Notes under the pieces: model-generated
Seen by the model: only the letters and a program-made list of their open reading frames with translations
What the model was told of the DNA's origin: nothing
Database searches by the model: none
Part shown: in pieces, positions 1 to 5,489 of the stretch
Position numbering within the stretch: the first letter of the stretch is position 1
How the letters are laid out: every line of letters starts with the position of its first letter
Source: an uncultured Angelakisella sp.
GTDB taxonomy: Bacteria > Bacillota > Clostridia > Oscillospirales > Ruminococcaceae
Length of the DNA: 9,631 nucleotides
Assembly (NCBI GenBank): GCA_904420255.1
Contig: CAJFUT010000161.1
Span: 1 to 9,631, forward strand
Direction of reading: 5' to 3'
Translations under genes and position numbers: made by a program

Positions 1-4
1 CCAT

Positions 5-33
5 TTGACATTTCCCCCCAAATAGGCTATTGT
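5..33 (+). promoter_or_regulatory. Sigma-A-type promoter for the ABC ATPase gene
   Basis: A perfect -35 box TTGACA (5-10) is followed after exactly 17 nt by TATTGT (28-33), which matches the -10 consensus at 4 of 6 positions. Transcription would start near position 40. That rules out the TTG at 30, which would otherwise extend the reading frame, and supports the ATG at 93 as the start. No operator-like repeat is visible in the roughly 50-nt leader. Confidence 0.75.
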
Positions 34-92
34 CAATCTATCGCCGCCGGACGCCCCGCCGCCCGGCGGACGCCATATTGCCGGAGGAAACC

Positions 93-1799
93 ATGATGCA
101 GACATCCGCTGAACTGAAAAGCCTGCTGGACCGGATCGACCGAAAGAGCTATCCGGCCTATAAGGACACCCGGGGGACCTACCAGTTCCCGGGCTATCTC
201 CTCTCCATCGACCACGTCCAGGGGGACCCCTTCGCCGCCCCCTCCAAGCTGAGCATCCGGGTGCCGGGGAAAACTGCCGCCTTCCCCCCCGCCCTCTACC
301 GGGAGCCCCACCGGCGGATCGCCCTCCAGGACCACCTGACCCGCCTCTTTGGGCGGCAGGCCTCCCAGGCCTCCTTCCAGGCCAAGGGCTCGGGGCAGAG
401 CGGCCTGGTTTCGGTGAGCCGCTGCGGCCCCGAGGTGCTGGAGCGCACCGCCTGCCAGGTGGACCCGGATTCCGGGGAGGTGCTGCTGCGGCTGGAGGTG
501 GGCTTCCCCGCCAACGGGCGGACCATCAATTCCCGGGAGCTGGAGAAGATCCTCTTCGACCTGCTGCCCCGGTGCGCCGCCTCCTCCCTGGTTTACGGCG
601 GTCTGGATCAGAAAAAGCTCCAGGCGGCGGCGGACCTGGCGGACGACCAGCAGTACATCCGCCGGCGGCTCCCGGAGCTGGGTCTCTGCGCCTTTGTGGC
701 GGACGGCAGCATCCTGCCCCGGGAATCCGGCGTTTCCTCCCGGCCCATGAAGGGGGCGGTGGCCTTCCAGTCCCCGCCGGAGCTTTCGGTGGCCCTGGAG
801 CTGCCCCACCGGGGGCGGATCGCCGGCATGGGGATTCCCAAGGGCATCACCCTCATTGTGGGGGGCGGCTATCACGGCAAGTCCACCCTGTTAAAAGCCC
901 TGGAGCTGGGGGTCTATGACCACGTCGCCGGGGACGGCCGGGAATATGTCATCACCGACCGCTCCGCCGTCAAGATCCGGGCGGAGGACGGCCGGAGCAT
1001 CCGCCGGGCCGATATCTCCATGTTCATCAGCGGCCTGCCGGGGGGCAAGGACACCGCCGCCTTCACCACCGGGGACGCCAGCGGCAGCACCTCCCAGGCC
1101 GCCAATGTAGTGGAAGCTATGGAGGCGGGGGCCTCCCTGCTGCTGGTGGACGAGGACACCAGCGCCACCAATTTCATGATCCGGGACGAGCTGATGGAGC
1201 GGGTGATCCGCCGGGAGATGGAGCCCATCACCTCCTTCCTCCACCGGGTCCGGCAGCTTTCCGACGACTGGGGCATCTCCACCATCCTGGTGGCGGGGAG
1301 TTCCGGGGCCTATTTCCACCTGGCGGACAGGGTCGTCCAGATGGACCACTACCTCCCCCGGGACATCACCGCCCTGGCCAAGAGGGAGGCGGCGGCCTTC
1401 CCCCTCCGGGCCCAGCCCCTGGAGCCCGCCGGAAGGCCCGGCTTTGACCGCCGCCCCCGACCCACCCCCGCCCTGAGGGACGGGGACCGGGCCAAGGTGA
1501 AGCCCCTGGGCCGGGACGGGGTTTCGGTGAACCGGGAAACCATCGACCTGCGCCAGGTGGAGCAGCTGGTGGACGGGGAGCAGTCCGCCGCCCTGGGGTA
1601 CTGCCTCCTCTACGCCCAGCGGCACCTGCTGGACGGCAGGAGGACCCTGGCCCAGGTGGTGGACGCCCTGGAGGCGCTGATGGACCAGCGGACCCTGGCG
1701 GCCCTCTGGGAGGCCCCCTGGGGCGGCAGCTTCCTGGCCCGGCCCCGGCGGCAGGAGATCTTCGCCTGCTTCAACCGCTTCCGGGGGCTGGAGCTGTAG
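93..1799 (+). CDS. ABC-class ATPase, stand-alone (COG3044 / PF09818 type)
   Basis: This 568-aa soluble protein resembles the 'predicted ATPase of the ABC class' family, which has no transporter partner and no firmly established role. The Walker A motif GGGYHGKST lies at residues 257-265 (Lys263). The SGSTSQA segment at 330-336 stands where an ABC signature is expected. Walker B, LLLVDEDTSATNF, has Asp353, Glu354 and Asp355; the DEDTSATNFM string is a hallmark of this family. The N-terminal half (about 1-240) is the family-specific region and the C-terminal 100 residues are helical. I see no membrane segment or signal peptide. The start is the ATG at 93, with GGAGG at 83-87 five nt upstream; a second ATG at 96 would be spaced 8 nt and is equally possible. 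A TTG at 30 lies inside the promoter. The gene stands alone and converges on the next block across a terminator, so it probably has no functional tie to its neighbours. Confidence 0.93.
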   Translation: MMQTSAELKSLLDRIDRKSYPAYKDTRGTYQFPGYLLSIDHVQGDPFAAPSKLSIRVPGKTAAFPPALYREPHRRIALQDHLTRLFGRQASQASFQAKGSGQSGLVSVSRCGPEVLERTACQVDPDSGEVLLRLEVGFPANGRTINSRELEKILFDLLPRCAASSLVYGGLDQKKLQAAADLADDQQYIRRRLPELGLCAFVADGSILPRESGVSSRPMKGAVAFQSPPELSVALELPHRGRIAGMGIPKGITLIVGGGYHGKSTLLKALELGVYDHVAGDGREYVITDRSAVKIRAEDGRSIRRADISMFISGLPGGKDTAAFTTGDASGSTSQAANVVEAMEAGASLLLVDEDTSATNFMIRDELMERVIRREMEPITSFLHRVRQLSDDWGISTILVAGSSGAYFHLADRVVQMDHYLPRDITALAKREAAAFPLRAQPLEPAGRPGFDRRPRPTPALRDGDRAKVKPLGRDGVSVNRETIDLRQVEQLVDGEQSAALGYCLLYAQRHLLDGRRTLAQVVDALEALMDQRTLAALWEAPWGGSFLARPRRQEIFACFNRFRGLEL

Positions 1800-1820
1800 C
1801 CCGTCCTCCCCGCCCGAAAC

Positions 1821-1877
1821 AAAAAACCAAGGCGGCCCGCGTCCAAGCCGAACCGGCTCACGACGCGGACCGCCTTT
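1821..1877. terminator. Bidirectional intrinsic terminator between convergent genes
   Basis: Arms at 1831-1843 and 1862-1874 form a 13-bp GC-rich stem with one imperfect pair: C-A on the plus transcript, U-G wobble on the minus transcript. An inner hairpin AGCCG-AAC-CGGCT (1846-1858) sits in the loop. The plus transcript continues into TTTCT. The minus transcript continues into a better U-rich tract, from the A-rich stretch 1817-1828. The hairpin therefore serves the ABC ATPase gene and, more strongly, the minus-strand operon ending at 1896. Confidence 0.88.
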
Positions 1878-1895
1878 CTGCCGGGGAGGGCCCCG

Positions 1896-2657
1896 TCAGA
1901 GGTCCTCCGGCAGGCTGGGGCACTGGTACCGGGGCTTCCCCAGGCTGGCCTTCCCGTATTCGATGGCCTCCGCGGGGCAGCCGCAGATGCAGGCCATGCA
2001 GTGGGTGCAGCGGTCCCCCCAGACCGGCCGGCCCTCCTCAAGGCGGATGTTCCCCAGGGGGCAGAGGTCCCGGCACCGGCCGCAGCCGGTGCAGCCGCCG
2101 CCGGCGCGGAAGGGCCCCGCCTTGACGCAGAAGCGGTAAAACAGCGGGTTCACCGGGCCGGACTTCACCCGGTCCGCCAGCCCCGCCGGCAGCCCGGGGA
2201 AGTCCCTCCCCTCCCGGATGGCGGCGGCACCCGCCTCCAGGACGGGCTGGGCGGCGGCCACGATCCGCCGGGCCTCCGGGGCTTTGGGGGCGTTGAACAT
2301 GGCGATATAGTTCTCCGGCATCACCACCTGGAGCACCCCCCGGAAGGCCAGGCCCTTCTCCCGGCAGAGGGCCCGGAGCCTTTTCTGGGGCGCCCCGATC
2401 TCGGCCCCGCAGGTCATGACGAAATAGGCCTCCCGGCTTCCCTCCAGGCGGCTTTCCCGGATCAGCTCCTCAAAGACCCGGGGGATCCGCCAGGCGTAGG
2501 TGGGGCAGACAAAGACCCAGGGCTTTTGGGAGGAGAGCTCCGGGGCGGCGCCCCGGCGAAGGTAGGGGAAGGCGTCCTCCGCCCGGTCCTCCAGCCTCCG
2601 GGCCAGCAGCAGGGCGCAGTACCGGCTGTTGCCGGTGCCGGTGAAATAAAAAATCAT
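1896..2657 (-). CDS. EFR1-type ferredoxin: flavodoxin-like domain plus two 4Fe-4S clusters
   Basis: This 253-aa cytoplasmic redox protein begins with a flavodoxin-like fold: FTGTGNSRY at residues 5-13 is the FMN-phosphate loop typical of EFR1-family ferredoxins. Two bacterial ferredoxin cluster motifs follow near the C-terminus: C189-x2-C192-x2-C195-x3-C199-P and C217-x2-C220-x2-C223-x3-C227-P. All eight cluster ligands are present, so two [4Fe-4S] clusters are expected. The protein probably shuttles electrons between a flavin site and an unknown partner; the substrate cannot be told from the sequence. The ATG at 2657 has GGAGG (complement of 2665-2669) 7 nt upstream. Its start overlaps the stop of the preceding YqfO-like gene by 4 nt (ATGA), so it is the last gene of the minus-strand operon. 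Extra cysteines outside the motifs (for example Cys225) are unassigned. Confidence 0.92.
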   Translation of the reverse strand: MIFYFTGTGNSRYCALLLARRLEDRAEDAFPYLRRGAAPELSSQKPWVFVCPTYAWRIPRVFEELIRESRLEGSREAYFVMTCGAEIGAPQKRLRALCREKGLAFRGVLQVVMPENYIAMFNAPKAPEARRIVAAAQPVLEAGAAAIREGRDFPGLPAGLADRVKSGPVNPLFYRFCVKAGPFRAGGGCTGCGRCRDLCPLGNIRLEEGRPVWGDRCTHCMACICGCPAEAIEYGKASLGKPRYQCPSLPEDL

Positions 2658-3025
2658 GGTGTTTCCTCCTTGGATTGGGAATCCTCCCCCGCCCGCCCCA
2701 GGCCGGTGCGCCAGAGGGGGATGACGTTGATCACCGGCTCCTCATAGGGGTGGACCCGCTTCACCGCCGCCAGGACCCGGTCCGCCTCCCGGGCGGGGCA
2801 GACGGCCTCCACCTTCAGCTCCGGGGCGCGGCACACCTCCCCCTCCCGGCCCAGGTAGGGGGAGGTCCCCTCCAGGGGCCGCCAGCAGCCGGTGACCCGG
2901 CTGTAGGAGAGGCAGCGGTCATAGCCGCCGATGTGCCCGGCGTCCGCCTCCCAGAGGGCCTGGCACAGGGCGGGGAAATGGGATTCCGGGATGAAGATTT
3001 CCAGCTTGCAGTATTCAAATTCCAT
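2654..3025 (-). CDS. YqfO/NIF3-insert-like (PII/CutA-fold) protein
   Basis: This 123-aa protein corresponds to the PII-like domain that is inserted in YqfO/YbgI (NIF3-family) proteins and also occurs alone (COG3323 type). Visible family signatures are the N-terminal strand KLEIFIPESH (7-16), HIGGYDRC (31-38), the GCWRPLEGTSPYLG stretch (46-59) and HPYEEP (92-97) near the end. The last 15 or so residues are polar and not conserved-looking. The fold suggests a small trimeric sensor or metal/ligand-binding protein, but no function is established for stand-alone members. The ATG at 3025 is preceded by AGGAGGAG (complement of about 3033-3039). The gene overlaps the upstream WYL gene by 11 nt and the downstream ferredoxin gene by 4 nt, so it should be co-translated with both. 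Confidence 0.85.
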   Translation of the reverse strand: MEFEYCKLEIFIPESHFPALCQALWEADAGHIGGYDRCLSYSRVTGCWRPLEGTSPYLGREGEVCRAPELKVEAVCPAREADRVLAAVKRVHPYEEPVINVIPLWRTGLGRAGEDSQSKEETP

Positions 3026-4031
3026 GCCGGGGCTCCTCCTTCCTTTGGGGGCCGGGCCCCTCCCCGTAGAGGGCCAGGGCGCTCCTGGCCATGGCGAGAA
3101 GCTCCCCCCGCATGGGTTCGGAAAGGACCTTCACCCCCGTCCCCAGGGCCAGCAGCCGGCCCGCCGCCTGGCGGCGCTGGCCGGCGGGGAAGGACACCTC
3201 CATCCGGTAGGGGTAGGCCGGGTCCCCGGTTTCCCGGATCTCCTTCTCGCAGTCCCCGAACCGGGCGGAAACCCGGTCCAGGGCGTTTTTCCCCTCCCGG
3301 ACCAGGAATTCCACCCGCTCCACCGGCTCCTCCGGGGCCTCCCCCGGCCCCGTCCATTCCTCCAGGGAGAGCCCCTCCAGGTTGGCCAGGTAGAGGAGGG
3401 CCGCCTTTCCCTCCCGGTCCACCCCGGCCACCCGCCACCGGCCGTCCAGGGGGGAGAAGGAAAAGGCCCGGGGGAGGAAAAACACCTCCCGCTCCTCCCC
3501 GTCAAAGCGGTAGCGGCAGCGGAGCCCCTTCCCCTGCTCCATGGCCCGGGCCGCCAGGCGGTAGCGCCGGCCCAGCTCCTCCCCCGCCATGTCGTCGGCC
3601 AGCCGGGAGAAGCCCTTCCAGGCGGTGCGGGAGAAGTCCGGCAGGGGGGCGCCCCGGCGGTGGGCCTCCAGCCGCCCCAGGAGCAGCTCCTGGGTTTCCG
3701 GCTCCAGGAAAAGCTTCCCCCAGCCCCGCTCCAGCAGCCAGAGGAGCAGCCCCGCCTCGTCCCCGGTGGGGGCCAGCCTGGGCGGCCGGGAGAAGGCCAG
3801 GCGGTACTTCCCGTCCCGCTCCCGGTCGAAGATGCAGAAGCCCTCCTCGGAGCAGTCGAAAATCCGCCGCTCCAGCTCCTCCAGCCCCTCTTTCCCCACC
3901 AGGTCCTCCAGCCAGGGCAGCACCTCCCGCCGGGAAACCCACCCGTCCGCCGGGGCGTTTTCCAGCAGGCGGCAGAGCAGCCCGCAGAGGACCAGGAGAT
4001 TATAGTTCCTGGATTTATGCCGGGTATCCAT
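3015..4031 (-). CDS. WYL-domain regulator, second of a tandem pair
   Basis: This 338-aa protein has the layout of WYL regulators. An N-terminal helical region (about 5-85) may be a degenerate winged helix. A WYL core follows at about 161-224 (the eponymous motif reads WRV at 199-201, in LDGRWRVAGVDREGK), then a C-terminal extension (about 240-322) of the WCX kind ending in a long helix. WYL domains bind small ligands or nucleic acid and control transcription; bacterial members often sit next to phage-defence or DNA-damage genes. The chosen start is the ATG at 4031, with AGGGGG 8 nt upstream; a GTG at 4040 would add three residues and is not excluded. The gene overlaps the upstream WYL gene by 17 nt and the downstream YqfO-like gene by 11 nt. 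The DNA-binding part is weak, so it may act as a partner of the upstream WYL protein rather than binding DNA itself. Confidence 0.82.
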   Translation of the reverse strand: MDTRHKSRNYNLLVLCGLLCRLLENAPADGWVSRREVLPWLEDLVGKEGLEELERRIFDCSEEGFCIFDRERDGKYRLAFSRPPRLAPTGDEAGLLLWLLERGWGKLFLEPETQELLLGRLEAHRRGAPLPDFSRTAWKGFSRLADDMAGEELGRRYRLAARAMEQGKGLRCRYRFDGEEREVFFLPRAFSFSPLDGRWRVAGVDREGKAALLYLANLEGLSLEEWTGPGEAPEEPVERVEFLVREGKNALDRVSARFGDCEKEIRETGDPAYPYRMEVSFPAGQRRQAAGRLLALGTGVKVLSEPMRGELLAMARSALALYGEGPGPQRKEEPRHGI

Positions 4032-5271
4032 GGCCTTCACCCCCTTCCAGCAGGAAAACCAGCTCCCGGCAGGCGGCGGCGATCTCCTCCCGCAGGTGCC
4101 GGGGGGAGAGGACCTCGCAGCAGTCCCCGAAGCTGAGGACCCAGCTTTTCAGCTCCAGCCAGTCGGTCACCGTCACCTGGTAGAGGAAGAAGCCCTCCTC
4201 CCCGCCCTCCAGGATGGCGCCGTGGCGCCCCTCGTTGGCCGCCCGGTACCGGACGCCGGGGGTGTCCCGGAAGCGGAGCCGCACCAGGTGGCGCTCCGGC
4301 CCCAGGGAGATGTTCCACGCCAGGGGCAGGTCCTCCCGGTACCGGCGGAGTGCCTCCGCCAGCGGGGGGTCCTCCGGGGAGAAGCCCCTGCGCAGCACCT
4401 CCAGCTTCCGGATCCGGTCGTACCGCAGGGTCAGGGGCGGCCCGCCCTCCTCCCGGCAGCAGCAGAGGTAGCTGCGGCCGTAGAGTAGGTCGAAGACCGA
4501 CCCCAGGGGCACCAGGGTCAGGGGCTCCGGCTCCCCGTCCCGGATATAGTGGACCCGCACCAGCCGCCGGTCCCGGAGGGCCTCCTGGACCGGCCAGTAA
4601 AACAGCTCGTCCAGGATGGGATGGGCCTGGAGGTGGCGGTACCGGGTGGGGGCCAGGGGCCGGGCCCCGGGGTACCGCAGCAGGAAGGTCCGCCGCAGGG
4701 AGCTGAAAAAGGAGCTGTAGGGGGCGGCGGCCACCGCCCATTCCAGGAGGGAGGCGGCCTGGCGCTGCTGGGCGGGGGTCAGCCCGGCGAAGACGTCCAC
4801 ATTCCCCTGGAAGCAGGCCTGGCCGGACCGGCGCAGCCCCAGGGCGACCCCCTCCTCCTCCAGCCCCCGGAGGTAGAGGCGGTAGGAATCCTCCGAAACA
4901 CCGCTCCGCCGCCGGCTCACCAGGGATACCAGAGGGACGGGGGCATCCCCCAGGGCCCGGAAAAGGTCCAGGTATCCCGCCAGCTCCCGGGCGGTGAGGG
5001 CCTGGAGCTGGTAGATCCCCGCCACCCGGTCCTTCCAGGCGGGGTCCCCCTGGTTGTGGTAGCGGTAGCCGCCCCGGGCGGCGGCAAAATGCCCCTCCAG
5101 GAAATAGGCGGCCCGGCCCTTGGCGTAGGAGAGCTTCCGCTGCCGGGCCAGCCGGGCGGAGATGCGGCAGCTTCCCCGCACCAGCACCTCCCGGAGAAAG
5201 AAGCGGAAGCTGTCGGTTTCCTTCATAAAGATGCGGTCCTTCTGGTAGGCCGCCTTCCCTTCGGAGCCCAT
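4015..5271 (-). CDS. WYL-domain transcriptional regulator, first gene of the minus-strand operon
   Basis: This 418-aa predicted cytoplasmic regulator has an N-terminal helical region (about 15-210) in which 95-150 could hold a winged helix. The WYL domain lies at about 228-292: LVRVHYI opens it, the motif reads SYL at 267-269, and LRYDRIRKLEVL closes it. The C-terminal WCX-type domain (about 324-408) includes the typical W-LELKSWVLSFGDCCEVLSP segment. The start is the ATG at 5271, five nt after AAGGGGGG (complement of 5277-5284). A GTG at 5289 would add six residues, and an ATG at 5226 is a weaker alternative. It is divergently oriented to the HEPN-PIN-kinase gene and shares the 218-nt control region with it, which makes it the best candidate for auto-regulation and for control of that gene. 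It differs clearly from the second WYL protein, so the pair is not a recent duplication. Confidence 0.85.
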   Translation of the reverse strand: MGSEGKAAYQKDRIFMKETDSFRFFLREVLVRGSCRISARLARQRKLSYAKGRAAYFLEGHFAAARGGYRYHNQGDPAWKDRVAGIYQLQALTARELAGYLDLFRALGDAPVPLVSLVSRRRSGVSEDSYRLYLRGLEEEGVALGLRRSGQACFQGNVDVFAGLTPAQQRQAASLLEWAVAAAPYSSFFSSLRRTFLLRYPGARPLAPTRYRHLQAHPILDELFYWPVQEALRDRRLVRVHYIRDGEPEPLTLVPLGSVFDLLYGRSYLCCCREEGGPPLTLRYDRIRKLEVLRRGFSPEDPPLAEALRRYREDLPLAWNISLGPERHLVRLRFRDTPGVRYRAANEGRHGAILEGGEEGFFLYQVTVTDWLELKSWVLSFGDCCEVLSPRHLREEIAAACRELVFLLEGGEGHGYPA

Positions 5272-5282
5272 CCAATCCCCCC

Positions 5283-5311
5283 TTGCCACAGGCCCTGAAA
5301 CAGGCTATACT
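5283..5311 (+). promoter_or_regulatory. Candidate sigma-A promoter for the kinase-vWA-PP2C operon
   Basis: TTGCCA (5283-5288) and TATACT (5306-5311) each match consensus at 5 of 6 positions and are separated by the ideal 17 nt. Transcription would begin near 5318, giving a leader of about 170 nt before the gene at 5490. The -35 box overlaps the ribosome-binding site of the divergent WYL gene. The spacer carries CCTG-AAA-CAGG (5294-5304), a small inverted repeat that could be an operator half-site pair. Confidence 0.55.
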
Positions 5312-5351
5312 GATTTTGTATACATGGCGTCATCCGCCGGCATTTCGCCAG

Positions 5352-5361
5352 GGCATATGCC
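5352..5361. repeat. Perfect 10-bp palindrome at the WYL-operon transcription start
   Basis: GGCATATGCC is a perfect palindrome lying just downstream of the minus-strand -10 box, covering the predicted start of transcription near 5356. Its position fits an operator where a dimeric regulator would block initiation. It is short, so chance is possible. Confidence 0.35.
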
Positions 5362-5362
5362 A

Positions 5363-5371
5363 ATTATACCA
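5363..5371 (-). promoter_or_regulatory. Extended -10 promoter for the WYL-WYL-YqfO-ferredoxin operon
   Basis: Read on the minus strand, this is TGGTATAAT, a perfect -10 box with the TGn extension that can replace a good -35 box. The sequence 17 nt upstream (TTTCCT, complement of 5386-5391) is a poor -35 match. The transcript would start near 5356 and have a leader of about 85 nt before the ATG at 5271. It would run across the plus-strand promoter at 5283-5311. Confidence 0.6.
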
Positions 5372-5393
5372 AAAGAACCGGGGGGAGGAAAGG

Positions 5394-5424
5394 GCGCCCC
5401 CGCCGGCCCGGCGCACACTTTTTT
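5394..5424 (+). terminator. Terminator-like hairpin in the leader of the kinase operon (possible attenuator)
   Basis: A GC-rich stem can form either as CGCC-GGCCC-GGCG (5401-5413) or as GCGCC (5394-5398) with GGCGC (5410-5414). A run of six T follows at 5419-5424 after 4-5 nt. The downstream GCGC at 5427-5430 could compete for the same bases. The stem is short and the gap to the T-run is longer than usual, so this is a weak candidate. I see no recognised riboswitch or upstream peptide. Confidence 0.25.
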
Positions 5425-5451
5425 CGGCGCGGCGGGAGGAAAAGGGTGTAT

Positions 5452-5465
5452 CCTGTCCTCAGGAC
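5452..5465. repeat. Inverted repeat just upstream of the HEPN-PIN-kinase gene
   Basis: GTCCT-C-AGGAC (5455-5465) is a perfect 5+1+5 inverted repeat ending 11 nt before the AGGAGG at 5477-5482. An overlapping reading is CCTG-TCCT-CAGG (5452-5463), which resembles CCTG-AAA-CAGG at 5294-5304 at the other end of the intergenic region. It may be an operator or a small mRNA hairpin near the ribosome site. Confidence 0.3.
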
Positions 5466-5489
5466 GCACCGATATGAGGAGGAACGGAC

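Noticed and set aside
30..92. TTG start at 30 that would extend the ABC ATPase by 21 residues
   Set aside because: It lies in the -10 region of a near-consensus promoter and lacks a ribosome site; the ATG at 93 has GGAGG five nt upstream.
2675..4183. 502-codon plus-strand open frame, with a further one at 2931-4136
   Set aside because: Both are Pro/Gly/Arg-rich shadows of the YqfO-like and WYL genes on the minus strand, without a credible domain.
4037..5275. 412-codon open frame on the minus strand in another phase of the first WYL gene
   Set aside because: Gly/Pro-rich translation; the overlapping frame 4015-5271 carries the WYL signatures and a better ribosome site.
5283..5477. Small open frame between the divergent operons (64 codons), possible leader peptide
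   Set aside because: No ribosome site, biased low-complexity translation, and its first part would lie upstream of the expected transcript start.
5372..5489. Riboswitch in the kinase-operon leader
   Set aside because: No conserved aptamer core that I recognise; only short GC-rich hairpins are visible.
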